NCBI GenBank assembly: GCA_963924555.1
Contig: OZ004588.1
Location: 2,356,001-2,420,000, forward strand
Reading direction: 5' to 3'
Source: Crambe crambe
Lineage: Eukaryota; Porifera; Demospongiae; Poecilosclerida; Crambeidae
DNA: 64,000 nucleotides
The position numbers were made by a program, and so were the translations under genes. How positions within the stretch are numbered: the stretch's first letter is position 1; every line of letters begins with the position of its first letter. Of this stretch, positions 12,432 through 25,330 are shown piece by piece. Under the pieces are notes generated by a model that was not told the DNA's origin, did no database searches, and saw only the letters and a program-made list of their open reading frames with translations.

Positions 12432-13260
12432 CCCCCCCCCCCCCCCCCGCCTCTTTGAGGTCGTAATAAACTATACAATTATGTACCAACATGTGGAATC
12501 ATGTCCTCTATGCCTCTTTTCCAGCTTCCCCCTTTAGAATACAGAAAGGTATCAATATGCCAACTTTATATCCCAGTCAGAGGTACATATAATCAATACG
12601 TCTTCTGATTGCCCCTCCCTCCCCCTATAATGCTGTCCCATCTCACTTTATCCCCTGCATGCATGGATAGTGTCTATGTAGAGTTTGTAGATTTGAGCAC
12701 CTCATGGCTGGCTGGCCCACCCCTGTCATCTGGATGACTATATTCTGCACTTGTGACTTTCTAAAGTTTGCCCACTATAGCCTAACTTGCTAAGGAAATG
12801 GAGTGGTGTATCCTCATAATAGCACTTTCAGTCAATATGAGTTTCTATTTCAATATGAATCCCTTTCTATTGTCCTGTATCAAACCATATTAGTTGAGCT
12901 TAGCCTAGGAGGGAGTGTGTAGGCCGAGCATGTTTAATATCAGCCTGTCCGTCATGAATCACAAAATCATTCTGTTTCTGCTGTCATGCAATGTAAGTAA
13001 AATTATCAATTTTAGACCTAATCAGCTGATTAAGATCTTTAAGTAAGCATCGTGTGTGTTCCAGACAGATCCTGTTATTCCATAGAAGACTGCAAACTGA
13101 ATAAAGTGTGTGATATTATCTGATAAGCAACTCTGAGATGTTGCATTTTTCAGTAAAATTGTATGCTCTTTGTATATATAGAACCTTCCTCCATTTAAAG
13201 ATCAGACATGTGTGTTAGTGAACTGGAAGAGGTTAGAATCTCTTCCAGAATTGCATGCTC
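11591..13260 (+). repeat. segmental duplication, copy 1
   Basis: Matches 50,709-52,245 closely in the same orientation, including the unit AATGTGTATAGAGTGGCAGT, the CT/C microsatellite, and flanks through GAATCTCTTCCAGAATT. Copy 2 lacks roughly 145 bp (about 12,870-13,016), then jumps to sequence matching 13,868 onward. Copy 1 therefore carries extra DNA, including the inverted repeat at 13.26-13.44 kb. Confidence 0.85.
11592..11733 (+). repeat. exon-like cassette B2, open copy
   Basis: After CCCTTTACCCAG the frame starting CTA ATG TGT is open for about 47 codons (IEWQYRNLTLNVEVSLQSG, then STFSQYDCSFLFHNGSLSI). The same unit at about 17,813, 50,709 and 54,469 is interrupted by stops or indels. 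It could be a surviving exon of the cassette gene. I do not recognise the protein. Confidence 0.35.
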
Positions 13261-13263
13261 AGC

Positions 13264-13435
13264 TGTGGATTGCAGTGATCTTGCAACATGAAATTCAGAA
13301 CACCAAACCAAAAATTAGATAGCTTCCTTTTAAGTAGCCCAACTTTAAAGCCACAATTAAGTCCTTTTAAAGGAGGCTATGTAAATTTTGGTTTGGTGTT
13401 CTGAATTTCATGTTGCAAGATCACTGCAATCCACA
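13264..13435. mobile_element. perfect-armed inverted-repeat MITE
   Basis: Arms 13264-13313 and 13386-13435 are exact reverse complements of about 50 bp around a 72 bp centre. The arm begins TGTGGATTGCAGTGATC. The corresponding place in the duplicate at 52.25 kb lacks it, though the deletion there is larger than the element. Confidence 0.8.
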
Positions 13436-13537
13436 TTTACAAATCAATTTTTTGTCCAAACACACACCCCCCACCACCTCCACAATTTTTTTTTCATTGT
13501 TCTAACTAATCACTGTATGTTGTGTATGCAATTACAG

Positions 13538-13608
13538 AATGAGATGATGAAGTCCTCAAGGAAGAGGAGCAGTCGTAATTGTCCCTCTAAGAGACCAAAC
13601 CCTTACAG
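13538..13608 (+). repeat. basic cassette A, copy 3
   Basis: A 71 nt exon-like unit between GCAATTACAG and a GTAACC donor. The only open frame starts in phase 0 and ends in phase 2: NEMMKSSRKRSSRN, then CPSKRPNPY. It is strongly basic and resembles a nuclear localisation signal. The upstream flank has a pyrimidine tract and TTCTAACTAAT, a good branch-point candidate. Confidence 0.65.
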
Positions 13609-13995
13609 GTAACCATCAATCCTTCTCACCTTATGATGCTTGTACTGTGTTTCTTTAAGGTCCATAAAGGAATTCCTTTTTGATGTGGTTTTTTTAGAGC
13701 ATTGTTATTGTATTTTAATCACCTTCCCTCCCTACAAGCCTCTTTGTGTACTATAATGTGGAATCATGCTCTTATCCTGCCTTTTTAGAATGTGCCAGTA
13801 CATTAAGTTTTCCAAGTCTCAAATGATATCAATACGCCATCTTTTTCCATCGTAAACGAAGTGTTGATATGCCACCCCTCCCATGCTGTTCAACCGTCTA
13901 TACATTTCCTACTAATTCCTTCATATCCACCAACATCCTGTTGTCACATAATTATGTTAATATCCCATGCAGGAGAAATGCTACTGTGTCAGGGC

Positions 13996-14162
13996 TCACA
14001 ATAACTGTCAGTCGCAGGACATTTGTCCAGTCATTTTCTGCCTTTGTCTGACCAATTTTTCTATTATAGTAAAACTGCTATTAGATAATCATGTGTGGAC
14101 AATAATGTAGTGTTACTGTGAGTCCTGTTGTGTGTGTGTCCTACTAGTTGTCCAACTGTCAC
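13996..14162. repeat. segment inverted relative to its duplicate
   Basis: Flanks match 52.3-52.43 kb directly (CAGGAGAAATGCTACTGTGTC). The ~165 bp that follow match the reverse complement of about 52,430-52,597. The ends carry imperfect inverted copies of GGGCTCACAATAAC, which could have driven the flip. Confidence 0.75.
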
Positions 14163-14732
14163 TTGCACTTATAATAACACCAACCACTTCACAGTACAGC
14201 TTTTCCACTGAGTGTACACAAGTACATCACAACTAGAGAATTACTTTTTCTCCTTGCTCTTGGAGCAGAACAACAAAGTGAAGAGCACAATTTGTTGAAT
14301 CTGTTTTTCTGCCAGTGAGTTGTGTGCTGGTTATACTCAAGCCCTTGAGTGTTCCATAAGGCCTGGTAGCACACCACTTAAAAGGCCGTCAATTAGAAGT
14401 ACTGTCCTGGCTCTGTTCCTCTGACATAATGTAATTGAACTGATGAAAGTACTTTTCCATAGGTGATTGCTCCAACCACATCATAATGAAGGGGGAGACC
14501 CCCTAAATTAGTGTTGTGTGTACCAACTGATCCTGTTATGTGTTTCATTATGCACACTATCACATGTTGATTTCCTCTGGATACCACATATGTACATGCA
14601 TGCACATCCACTGGCTTGACTAATATCTGTGTGGCAATAGCATATCATGCACATTAGAAACTAATTTCTTAATTTTTTTGGTGGTCCTGTTGTTACATAA
14701 TAATGCCCCAGGAGAAGAAGTGTATATCCCAG

Positions 14733-14777
<45 letters not shown>

Positions 14778-15714
14778 GTGGTGCAAATTTCTTTCCATAC
14801 TTGATTTTCTTTCATGTATGATATATTTTTGATGTATTTCATAATATTGAAAAGGAATTTTAACTCTTTTCTTCTCTCTCCCCCCCCCCCCCCCCCCCCC
14901 AATTAGTAGTTATATAACTATTTTGCACTCGTGACTTTCTAATGTTGAGACTCTTTACCCACTTCAGCATAGAGTCGATAATTATGAGCATTCACTTTCT
15001 ATATTAATTGAGCTTAGCCTAGGAGGGTGTGTGTAGTCTGAGCATGTTTAAAATAAGTACCTGCCATTGGACATTTGAATCAGTGATAGCTTTCAATTGG
15101 TAAAGGTCATCCATTGATCCACCCTTGGACGTGTTTTCTTGTAGTTGAAGTGTGTATGATGATAATTATGATGATAGTACATTTAACTAGGATGCATACC
15201 TATAACTTACCTGTTAATATCAACTGTCAGTCATCAATCACAAAATCAGTCTGTTTCGGCTTCCATTTAATGCAAGTAAAAATTGATAATTGATTATGGA
15301 CCTATTCAGCTGATTAAGATCTTTATGTAAGCAGTGGTGTCATCCATGTGTGAAAGCTTCAGTTCCAGACAGATCCTGCTATTCCATAGAAGACTGCAAA
15401 GCTGAATAAAGTGTATATCTGATAAACAACTTTTTCCTGCTCTGCAGTTTTCCATACACAATCAGCAGTAAAATTGTACGCTCTATGTAGAACCTTCCTC
15501 CATTGATGTGTGTTAGGAAGTGGTTAGAATGTCTATATCTGGGGATCTGGGGGTTGGAGATAATGTCTGAGATCCCCCTCCCCTCAACACAATACGTACA
15601 CATAATCTATCACTCTTAGTATATACGTTTTTTGCCGAACACACCCTCACCCCCACATTTTTTGTCTTTTGCATCGTTCTATTTAAATATTGTGTATTGT
15701 GTATGCAATTACAG
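14163..15714. other. cassette mosaic with microsatellites
   Basis: No intact gene. The stretch 14.39-14.68 kb is shared with 21.34-21.64 and 52.80-53.0 kb. It also holds (GT)n at about 14739-14776 and a C run at 14880-14900. The (GT)n and C tracts create artificial open frames on the minus strand. Confidence 0.55.
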
Positions 15715-15785
15715 AATGAGATATTGAAGTCCTCAAGGAAGAGGATCAGTCACAATCATCCCTCTAAGAGAACAAACCTTTACAG
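15715..15785 (+). repeat. basic cassette A, copy 4
   Basis: A 71 nt exon-like unit between GCAATTACAG and a GTAACT donor; the open phase 0 frame reads NEILKSSRKRISHN then HPSKRTNLY. It is more diverged than copies 3, 5 and 6 but keeps its length and phase. Confidence 0.6.
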
Positions 15786-18348
15786 GTAACTATCAATCCT
15801 TCTCACCTTATACTTGTACTGTGTAATAATTTCTTTAAGGTCAATTGGATCCTATAAAGGGTGTGCATGTGTAGCAAAATGTTGTGTGACAGTTGGCAGC
15901 AAGTGACCCTTACTTAGTTACTTTCCTTTCACATGTGATGTGGTTTTTTAGAGCATTGTTATTGTAATTCTATCACCTCCTCCTCCTCCTTGAGCCTCTT
16001 TGTGGTTGTATGTACTAGCATGTGGAATCATGCTTCCCTTTTAGAAGGTGCCAGAACATAATGTTTTGTATGGCTCAATTTTCCATGCTAAACAAGGTGT
16101 TGATATGCATGCTGTCCTATATTCAGGTTCAATACATTTCCTACTAACTCCTTTATATCCACCAACATCCTCCACCGTCTCGTTGTCATATAATATTATG
16201 TTAATTACATATGTTAATATCCCAGGAGAATGCTTGTCCCAATACTATGTGTGTATTCTACTGTATTGTTTAGTTATCCAAATGTCACAATATCAGTTTG
16301 GCTAAATTGTTACCCTAAGGTGTGTGTGTGTGCAGACCCACATCATCTGTAGGTGCCTGACAGCACATCAAATCACCTGTAGGTGTCTGATTGACATGCC
16401 CAAATAAGTGCCAGTTGCTACATACATATGGTGGGCATTATATGTGACAGTCCCAGCCAGCACATTACATTAATCGTTCGCTTTAAAATTACGAAACAGT
16501 CCCAAACTTCCCTATCAGATGGAGTTTGTAGACCTGAGCACCTCATGGCCCACCAGTGTCATTGACTTTTTGGACCTTTTAAGATTGAGACCCTTTACCC
16601 ACTGCATGAAATTGACTTCAAATGTTGATCCAGAGAAGTTGCCATATTAAAACATAATTTTTCACTTTCTGTTTCACTGTTCTATCCATCTACCGTAGTA
16701 TGGTATGAATTTGAACTTGGGTAAAGAGTAGGGTGTGCTACAATATGGATTCATAATTCAAGCATGTTCTGAGTGAGTCTGTCTTTCATAAACTACCCCC
16801 ATATACTTGACATGTTGTGAATATCAGTTGCCTGTGGAGGGCTGAGTTGCTGCTAATTAAGTTTACCAGTATTTTCAGCATTTAGTAGGACTAGAGCAGT
16901 TGCACTAAAGCTAGCCATACCAGCTGTGTGTATGGACAGGTGGTACCCTTGTACTGGTACTGGCCCTTGTTCCATAAGCCTGGGGTATAGAAAAAAGAAG
17001 GGCGGGGGCAAAGGAAAAGGCACATCACATACAGTACTTCAAGCTGCAATAAATAATAAGTATAATTTAATTTTAAATTATAACTTCTATATTGTCTGTA
17101 CAGCTTCTAAGAACAGTTTACTGGAACACTTACTGTTTACTGTGATGAACATAAACAAGCTGAGAATCCAACATCCCACCACTGTCAATTTATGGTATGT
17201 TTGGAGATTGACTATTCTGTTTTCGACTTTCTGGTGTTGAGACCCTTTACCAATTTTTGATAACCTTCTCTTGTTTAAATTCATGTAGTCGTTTGTGACA
17301 TTATATAATGAACTTTGGTAGCATAATTGCAAACCACCAAATTATCCATCCACATGGAAATCTGTGCATCATAATTATGACTTTAGCTTCTCCAGGTTGG
17401 AGAAATTTATCTGCACCTCTGTACTGACATCAGTGTCACATTGATTAATTCCTCTCTCCCTTGATAGGGTCTGAATGTCTGGGATCCTACCCACATGCAA
17501 ATTCAACTCCCTTTACCCCTTAAGTACGAGTTGCATGCATGAAGGAAGGACTCGGTATTGTCGGTACATCTTCTAATTGCCCCTCCCCTATATATTGTCC
17601 CATCTCTGTCAGTAGTGGGGTGAATACGAGTTGCTTGCATGAAGGAAGGACTCTCTCTGATTGGTATAATTGTAATTCCCCCTCCCTCCCCTATATATTC
17701 AGTTTGTCCCTAGCATGGAAGTGTTGATGGAGTTAGTAAATGTAAACACCTCATGGCCCACCACTGTCATTCTATTATGACTTTCTAATGTTGAAGCCCT
17801 TTACCCAGCTAATGTGTATAGAGTGGCAGTACAGGAACTTGACTTTAAATGTTGAGGTGTCTCTCCAGAGAAGTTGTAGCACTTTCAGTCGATATGATTG
17901 TTTACTTTCTGTTTCATAATGGCTCCCTTTCTATTATCAAGCCAGTATGAATTTATTTATGGAGGATGTGCTCTAATATCAATCCATGCACCCTACACAC
18001 TTACCAACTCTCCAGCAGTCTGTCATGTTGTGTGTCGGACTTGTCAAGTGTGTGTGGACACATACTGTGTGTATTAAACATAATCAATGCAGTTTTCTAA
18101 GAGTAGGTTAATATGCCTGTATCCTGTTCACCTTCCCCCTTTAGAAGGTGTCAGTACATTACCTTTCCATGGCTCAAAAGGTATCAGTATTCCTTTTTCA
18201 CACCAATAAGGTGTGGATAAATCAACCCCTTTCCATGCTGAAGACAGAACCCTGCCTCAATACATCTTCACATTTTCTACGCACTCCTTCATATCATCCA
18301 TCATCCTGTTGTTACCTAATAATGCCCCGGGAGAAGTGAATGTCCCAG

Positions 18349-18413
<65 letters not shown>

Positions 18414-19720
18414 AGGGGGTTATTTAAGCAGAAACAAAAAATGAAAATAAAAAATATAACTTTGGAAATGATCTTGTCCACTGCACTGCTGATTGGGACC
18501 AAGTTACAGCCTATTTATATAGTAAAGCCTAATACTCCCATTGATCTGAGTTAGTCAGCATTTGATACCAGTCATCAGGGGAGAACCCAATCCGATCAAC
18601 ACTAAACCATGGGTTTCGGTCCCATTAATCTCCCGACCCATTGGCTAGCTCCCGGAAAGGGAGGGACCACTCCCACTAATGGAGTCTGGCAGCATCAATG
18701 ATTAGAAAGCCTAAGAAGCTGTTTGTGTGTTTGTGTGAGGATTTTTAAGAGAAAATAAAAAAAGATATTAACATTTATGCAACATTTTATGCAAAGGATT
18801 AAGTATGTGTACCGCCCATATGCAACACAGTTGTCACATGACATCATAACGTTTGGGTTAATGATGTCATTAACTTATGTTTCAAGTATTCCAATTTTGC
18901 TGCCAATTATTCCTGATTATGTATTCATATATGCTGAGTGTGCATGATATGAGATAATGTCGAACATAACCATGAAGACCCTTCCTCTGGTTATGAACTG
19001 TCTCTGATTCCTCCTCTCTCTCCCCCTATATATTGTACCATCTCACTTTATCTCTACCATGGATAATGTTGAGAGTTCATAGACCTGAGCACTTCATGCC
19101 CCCCTGTCATTCTAGACAGTTGATATCAACTTGATGTTGAGACCCTTTACCCACTTCAGCTTTAATGTGTATAGAGTGGTAAAATGGTGAGGTGTGTATC
19201 CAGAGAGGTTGTCATATTAGTTGATATGATTGTTTATTTTCTGTTCCTGTATGGGGTTTTTGAATTGACCATTGGAAAGCTTTTAAATCATTTCTGGTGG
19301 TTTTAAGTGAGATCTATAAGAATCGAATTATTGATCATGAATCATAATATTAATTATCACATAGTTGGTTAATGCCCTCAGCCTCGGAGTTCCACATAGG
19401 ACGGTTATAATGACCTCAAGCTTTGCCCTCAGTCACCATAATAGCAACAACTCTCAGGTTCCTAAACTAGTGAAACTCCTTGACTTTGTGGAATGACCTT
19501 TATACTCAAATGGTTAAATGACTGTTGTATAATGTACATACATATGAAGTGTTTCCCTCTGTTTTCCATGTAGATGCTTCAACTTAAGGAATGCAAAGAC
19601 AATGGAGCACTAACATTCTGTGGTGATCTGCAAACTCGTAGAACTGGGTGCTGTTTGTTTTGTTGACTCCACCTCCTCTCCCCTCTTCTCCCCTCCTCTC
19701 CCCTGATGTGACACCCACAG
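15786..19720. other. cassette mosaic with (GT)n tract
   Basis: No intact gene. It contains a copy of the GTTGCACTAAAGCTAGCC unit at 16.88-16.98 kb. Diverged B-type units lie at 17.71, 17.81 and 19.05 kb. A long (GT)n tract at about 18,352-18,410 makes spurious frames on both strands. Confidence 0.5.
16880..16975 (+). repeat. exon-like cassette E, copy 1
   Basis: After TATTTTCAG the frame reads ...TRAVALKLAIPAVCMDRWY. Related copies lie at about 21,185-21,290 and 59,270-59,375, with a fragment near 6,700. The protein is not recognised. It may be a lost exon of the cassette gene. Confidence 0.35.
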
Positions 19721-19796
19721 AGATTGCGTCCCCCCATGAAGGGATCCAGCTGCTCCTTATTTAAGACCACTTTCACTCACTATCGGATTCTGAAGG
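19721..19796 (+). repeat. exon-like cassette C, copy 1 (with in-frame stop)
   Basis: The unit lies between ACACCCACAG and a GTATGC donor. Sister copies are at 21,931 and 60,271, and the inferred common frame (phase 1 start) contains ASP-E-IQL and ILDQLK-type residues. In this copy the common frame hits a stop after about 14 codons. Confidence 0.4.
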
Positions 19797-20009
19797 TATG
19801 CAGAAAAGTCACTTTCTTATTCTGCAGTTTCCTATTTTGGTTACTTTGGACATGTGTCTTTTGACCTTGATGTGGCTAATGGAATGTTAATTACCCTTTG
19901 ATGGATGAGATGATCCCTACATAACACTCCCAATCACTATGACCTAAACCTATGGGGTGTCCCTGTAATTAGTCCATGAATGACCTTTTGACCTTTCCAA
20001 TGTACATAG

Positions 20010-20110
20010 GAGAGGGAACAGAAGTGGACGTCATCGATGTATTCTCACCAGAGTCTGAAGATGACACGTCAGAAACACTTCTGCCAGCCCGTACAGTGAT
20101 GACTACAGGG
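20010..20110 (+). repeat. acidic cassette D, copy 1
   Basis: After an acceptor-like TGTACATAG the frame (phase 1 start) reads EGTEVDVIDVFSPESEDD followed by TSETLLPAR. It is rich in Asp/Glu/Ser and keeps its frame for at least 30 codons. It lies about 210 bp downstream of cassette C, as in the other two copies. The end of the unit is unclear because no obvious donor follows. Confidence 0.4.
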
Positions 20111-21930
20111 CCACACCCACTTATGTCTCACCTTTCATCTTTTTTTAACTATTATGTGTACATATTAATATGTGTATGTTGGGTTGAGAGAGTTCAGTAT
20201 CATTGTGGTCATGTGATCAGTTGTATCATCATTCTTGATAATATCCGCTGTTAATCAATTTTGCGCATGGGCATTCTGATTTTAGGGGGTGGGGCAGGCT
20301 GGTTGCATGGTGGGCATTATTTGCATCAGTGATAGCACATGCATTGAATATTCTGAGATCTGTTTGAAGATCGAGATGGAGACAGCTTGCTTGTATAGTG
20401 TCTGCAGTCGGCGACGAGGTTTCATTCATTCAGATGGAAGTGTTCTGCATTAATAACTGGCATCTGTGTAAGTACCTGCAGCCTTTGGACATTTAGGTTT
20501 AACAAGTCTTGAATCAGTGATAGCGTCCAACTTGTAAACATCATCTATTGATCCACCCATCTTTAGCAAAAGACATGTTTCACCTGTAGGTGTCTGATTG
20601 ACATGTCCAAATAAGAGCCAGTTGCTACATACATATGGTGGGCATTATATGTGACAGTCCCAGTCAGCACATTAGATTATTCATTCCTCAAATCATGCTT
20701 TATAATTATGAAACAGTCCAAAACTTCTGTCATATTATATAATGGTTGTCCTGTCTCACCTTGTCCCTAGCATGGATTGTGTTGAGAGGATTGTAGACCT
20801 GAGCACCACCCTGTTATTATAGATGGTTGACATTGACAAGTCCTTTACCCAATGTACGTAGTACTTTCTAAATGTTGACACCCTTTACCCACTTCAATTT
20901 AGCAAGAAATTGACTTTTTTCACTTTTTGTTTCACTATGGTCCCCTTTCTATCATCCAACTATTAACCCATAAATATATTGTATGAATTTGATTGTATTG
21001 AGCAAAGAGGAGAATATGAATTCATAATCTGAGCATGTTACTGAAGACCTTTCACCCAGTGCTCACTCGTTCTGAGTGAGTCTGTCTTTCATAAACTACT
21101 CTGTATAGTTTTTGAATACTGGTTGCCTATGGAGAGCTGAGTTGCTGTTAAGTTTGCCAGTATTTTACATTTTAAGTTGGTGAGTATTAGGACTAGAGCA
21201 GTTGCACTAAATCTACGTAGCCATACCAGCTGTGTGTATGGACAGGTGGTACCATCGTACTGGTACTGGCAAGCTGTGGACTGCTCCAAGCCCTTCAGTG
21301 TTCCATAAGACCAGGTAGCACTGGCACACTACTTAAAGACCTTCAATTAGAAATACTGTCCTGGCTCTGTTCCTCTGACATAATGTATTCAGAACTGGTG
21401 GGATTACCTTTCCACAGCAGATTGCTCCAACCACATCATAATGAAGGGGAAACCCCCTAAATTAGTGTTGTGTGTACTAACTGATCCTGTTATGTGTTTC
21501 ATTATGCACACTATCACATGTTAATTTCCTCTGGATACCACATATGTACATGCATGCACATCCACTGGCTTGACTAATATCTGTGTGGCAATAGCATATC
21601 ATGCGCATAATTTCTTATGATCCAGGGACTGATTTTTTTGGTAGAGTTGTACTATGTCTAGTATTGGACTTTAGACTGAAGTCCAGGTAAAGGGTCCCTA
21701 TGGGTATGTTAACCATGTGGTCATTACTTGGGGGAATGATGAGAGTATTTGCATTGGGAGCATTTAATTTTATATTCCATACAACATGTGATATATTAAT
21801 AACTCACAATCTTCTAGAGAAGAGTAGTTGGGTCTATACATACTAGTATGAGTCACATGATTGCTTGGTGGGTGTGGTTTGTTTGATTGACTCCACCTCC
21901 TCTCCCCTCCCCCTTATACGATACCCACAG
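20111..21930. other. cassette mosaic
   Basis: No intact gene. The stretch 20.25-20.60 kb is a close partner, in opposite orientation, of 61.03-61.36 kb, with a shared GGCATCTGTGTAAGTACCTGC donor-like site. Cassette E recurs at about 21,185-21,290. The stretch 21.34-21.64 kb is shared with 14.4 and 52.8 kb. Confidence 0.5.
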
Positions 21931-22004
21931 AGACTGCCTTCCCTGATGAAGTGATCCAGCTGGAACAACACTATCTTCACCCAAGGATTCTTGATCAACT
22001 GATG
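21931..22004 (+). repeat. exon-like cassette C, copy 2 (open)
   Basis: A 74 nt unit between ATACCCACAG and a GTACTT donor. The phase 1 frame is fully open: TAFPDEVIQLEQHYLH, then PRILDQLM. The sister copy at 60,271 shares the ILDQL end. Function unknown. Confidence 0.45.
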
Positions 22005-22622
22005 GTACTTACTTTAGAGTTATTTGGGTACAGAAAGTTCCATTTATATTCTGTGCAATTACCTCCATATCTGAATATTCCATCTTATGTGGTTAATGGA
22101 ATGCCTTTGATTGGTGAGATAATTCTTATGTATTATTACCTCAGCCTATTTTAATTCCAGTGTCTTCCCTCACACCTCCCAATCACTATGACTTGTATGT
22201 GAATTGATTAGTGGATTGACCCTTTGACCTTTGTCCTATCTCATTTTATCATCACTAGCATGGATAGTGACACATGTGTAGTGTTGGGAGGTGATTTATA
22301 GACCTGAGCACCTCATTGTTATTCTAAATGACACTTGTGTGTACGTATCATTCTAATGTTGCAACCCTTTACCCACTCTAGTTCAGGTGTCTAGGTTATT
22401 ATATTAGCACTTTCAGTCAATATGATTATTCACTTTCTGTTTCGGTATGGTCCCCTTTATAAGACATGAGCTTACCTTTGATAGAGATTTGAGAAGGGTA
22501 TGCTATCCACAATCCAAGCATGTAATTGTCGCTCCCAATCACTGACCTAAACCTATGGGGTGTGAATAGGTGTCCCTGTAATTAGTCCATGAATGACCTT
22601 TTGACCTTTCCAATGTGCATAG

Positions 22623-22731
22623 GAGAGGGAACAGAAAAGACGAATGTGAAGTTTGTCACAAGAGTCTGAAGGAGAGGACACTTCAGAAAGTGATGGAGGT
22701 TCCACATCCACGAGTCCGACTACAGGACCAT
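22623..22731 (+). repeat. acidic cassette D, copy 2 (frameshifted)
   Basis: Begins like copy 1 after TGTGCATAG (EGTEKTNVKFV), then shifts frame; ESEGEDTSESDGG is read in the next frame. This shows decay by a small indel. Confidence 0.45.
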
Positions 22732-24744
22732 ACCCACTTATGTCTCGCCTTTTGTTTTTAAAGTGTATCATCTTTAATTCTATTATGTGTGTGTATGTAT
22801 ATTGGGTTAAGAGAGTTCAGTATCATTGTTGGTCATGTGACCAGTTGAGTCATCATTCCTGATAACACTTCTGTATTTGGCTGTTCCTTCTCCAAGATCT
22901 AATTATGTTGGGTGCACATCTTCCCTAGGCCAGAGTAAACCAGTGTTGATATCTGTAGTGAAAAAGGTGAAGAAAAACTCTTGAATGGTTGGTCTGAAGA
23001 GGTCCAGTGCAATACATGATGAGGTAGATTCATCAGATGGTACAGCTCTACAGTGTGATACATGCAAGTGGGGATGAGGGTCTTTAGACTTCGTAGGACT
23101 TGTATTGATGTGCAGTACATATGTATGTACCTGAGTTATGAGTCTTTGTTTTGTGAGGGGAAGAGGACTTGGAAGACTTGTCCAGCTGCTCTGAAGTACC
23201 ATTGCCTTGCCTGCTCTGAGTCAACATCCTCTATGTGGGTTCACAGGTGTGCTCCCATCCTGCATGAAATTTCAATGTACAGATTGATCCCACTTCTTCC
23301 TTCACTCCCACTTCATACTTATAAGTTGAATGTTGTATTAAATTTTCATTGAAAATGTATTAATTTTAATAAAAAATTTCTCTTAGTAGCTACTAGATCA
23401 AAGGTCAGAGGAAATGGTAACTCAGAGTTAATTTCTGTCACATTACATTCCACAGTTCAAGTGCTCACCCTTGGTGTGGAGGAAGGACCTAGACTTGAAC
23501 ACGGCTTCCTGTTTAGTGTTTCTTACAACTCCATTGAAGGATGGGAGAGATGACTGGGACATCAATAAGTGCAGAAAGGATATTAAATATTAGTACAGTG
23601 ATACAGTCAGAAATGGTACTCATTGTCTAGTTTTCTGACTGTGAAATGGACTTTTAAGCATGAATCTGCTGATAGAACCTAGAAGTTAACACACACAAAT
23701 GCACTCAGTACAACATTCAAAGAGATATACGTTATTCTTGGCAATGCATTGATAGGTGAGAGCAGTTCTAGATACAGCACTTAATACCAGGTCATTAAGT
23801 GTTACTGGGTATGCTACATATGTACACACATGGGATGTCTAGATACAGAGAGGAGATTTTGCTGGGGTAATATTTCCCTATGATTTTGAATGTACACTAC
23901 TCAAAAATTAACCCATGAAAATTTGCACCACAGATTTTACATGACAGAAATCTCTAGTGTTACATGTACATGTATTTTACTGAGGTTGTCATAAAGAGAC
24001 TATTTTGTTAGTATTCATAAATCAAGCAAGGTTTTACCCTTTTATTCCATGAGATTTCCATTCTCACTGAGCTTGCCTTAGGACACCTGGATAGGAAGAA
24101 TCCTATTAGGAGTGGATTGGACAACTTCAATAAGTGGACCATGGGGCAATTTTCTGGCACAACTCAATGCCACACTCCCAGAGCTGCAAAGAAACAAAAT
24201 AGCAGATAAAGAGTATCAAAACATTACATATTTGTGGGTTAGCCTGACTAGGGATTAGGGACTAGGACTAGGACTAGGGCTAGGGCTAGGGCATCAGTAC
24301 TACATGTAATATAGAGCTTCCAAGCCAGAGAAAAAAAGAACAGATCGGATTAAGGGTCTGTATATACACAATCAAACTGAAGATGAGGGAGACAGGACCA
24401 ATCATCCCTGACTGGTAGTTGCTCCCCTTGCTGATCATCTGCTATTCATGGTTATCATCATGTCTCCATAACTACATCACCACAAACACTTCATACAACT
24501 GCTTGAGAGTTTCATCATACTTACCTGTCCAGAAGACCAGAACTCACTAGATGAACTATTAGCTGGCAGGTGAATGCCACAGCCAGCTCAAATACAGGGG
24601 AGAGAATCTAGTCTAATCTGAAGCATGCAGAATATGCATACCCTTTACCATATAGAGTTTAGATATGACTACCCTTTACCATATAGAGTTTAGGTATGAC
24701 TACCCTTAATTTTGGGCGTGGCACCAGGATGTGAAAAGAAAGAC
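22732..24744. other. spacer without recognised gene
   Basis: No coding region is recognised. A short degenerate hexamer run (ACTAGG/GCTAGG units) lies at about 24,254-24,298. A directly repeated ACTACCCTTTACCATATAGAGTTTAG-like phrase occurs at about 24,640-24,700, just upstream of the death-domain gene. Confidence 0.5.
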
Positions 24745-25330
24745 ATGGGGAACAAGACGAATAAACAGAAGCGTGGGCCCGAGCCCGAGCCAAACTCTTT
24801 TCCTTCGAAGTCCGCAGGGAGCGATCTTTCTTCAGATTCCAACCTCCTAACCTGTGAAGTAAGCCAAAAAAAGACACACAAAGCTGCCTCCTCCCCTCCC
24901 CCTCCTGTAAACATTGACATTGGACCTTCCAGGCCAAATAAGGAAAGTGAGCCTTCCCCTGATGAGTTCTTTGATCTTCCAGACCTTCCTAGCATAGATG
25001 CAGGGAGTAAAAGTTTGTCGAGTGGACCAGCATTTAAGACTGAACCGAAGTCAGATCAATCTAAGTCTGCAGGGAGTGATCTTCCTTCAGATTCCAGTCC
25101 CCTATACACCCCTGAAGCTGCCTCCTCCCCTCCTCATCCTTTGAACATTGATAAATCATCTGAACTTCCCATGTCAAATAAGGGGAGTGAGCCTCCCTCT
25201 GATCATCCAGACCCTCCTCTGGACACTGGGAGTAAGAGCAGACCACCATTTAAGACTGAGTCAAGTCCTCCAAAGAAAATATCACGGCAGGAGAGGCGAC
25301 GAGCAGAAAGGGCGAAACGCAAGTTCAAAG
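24745..25330 (+). CDS. exon 1: disordered arm with myristoylation-like start
   Basis: The exon has 195 codons plus one base, ending AAAG before GTATCT. The internal repeat pair spans about residues 21-104 and 106-175, each running SKSAGSDL...AASSPP...NID...SEP...GSKS...FKTE. This pattern is conserved at protein level despite drift, which argues for coding. The repeats lack Cys and aromatic clusters, so a folded domain is unlikely. The tail (KKISRQERRRAERAKRKF) could bind acidic lipids or act as a nuclear signal. Confidence 0.7.

Larger units (their letters stand above)
10840..13263. other. cassette mosaic with the 1.6 kb segmental copy
   Basis: No intact gene. It contains a CCA-rich simple repeat (about 10966-11010) and an ATGGATAATGCTGAGAGAGAG unit at about 11191-11255. 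It also has (CT)n followed by a run of C at about 12402-12449, and the left member of the large segmental duplication (11,591 onward). Confidence 0.55.

Noticed and set aside
18213-18554. Frames through (GT)n/(CA)n tracts
   Set aside because: The alternating Cys/Val or His/Thr runs are microsatellite translation, not protein.
24254-24298. Possible interstitial telomeric repeat (ACTAGG/GCTAGG)
   Set aside because: The units differ from TTAGGG and the run is only about seven units; it is too short and degenerate to claim telomeric origin.
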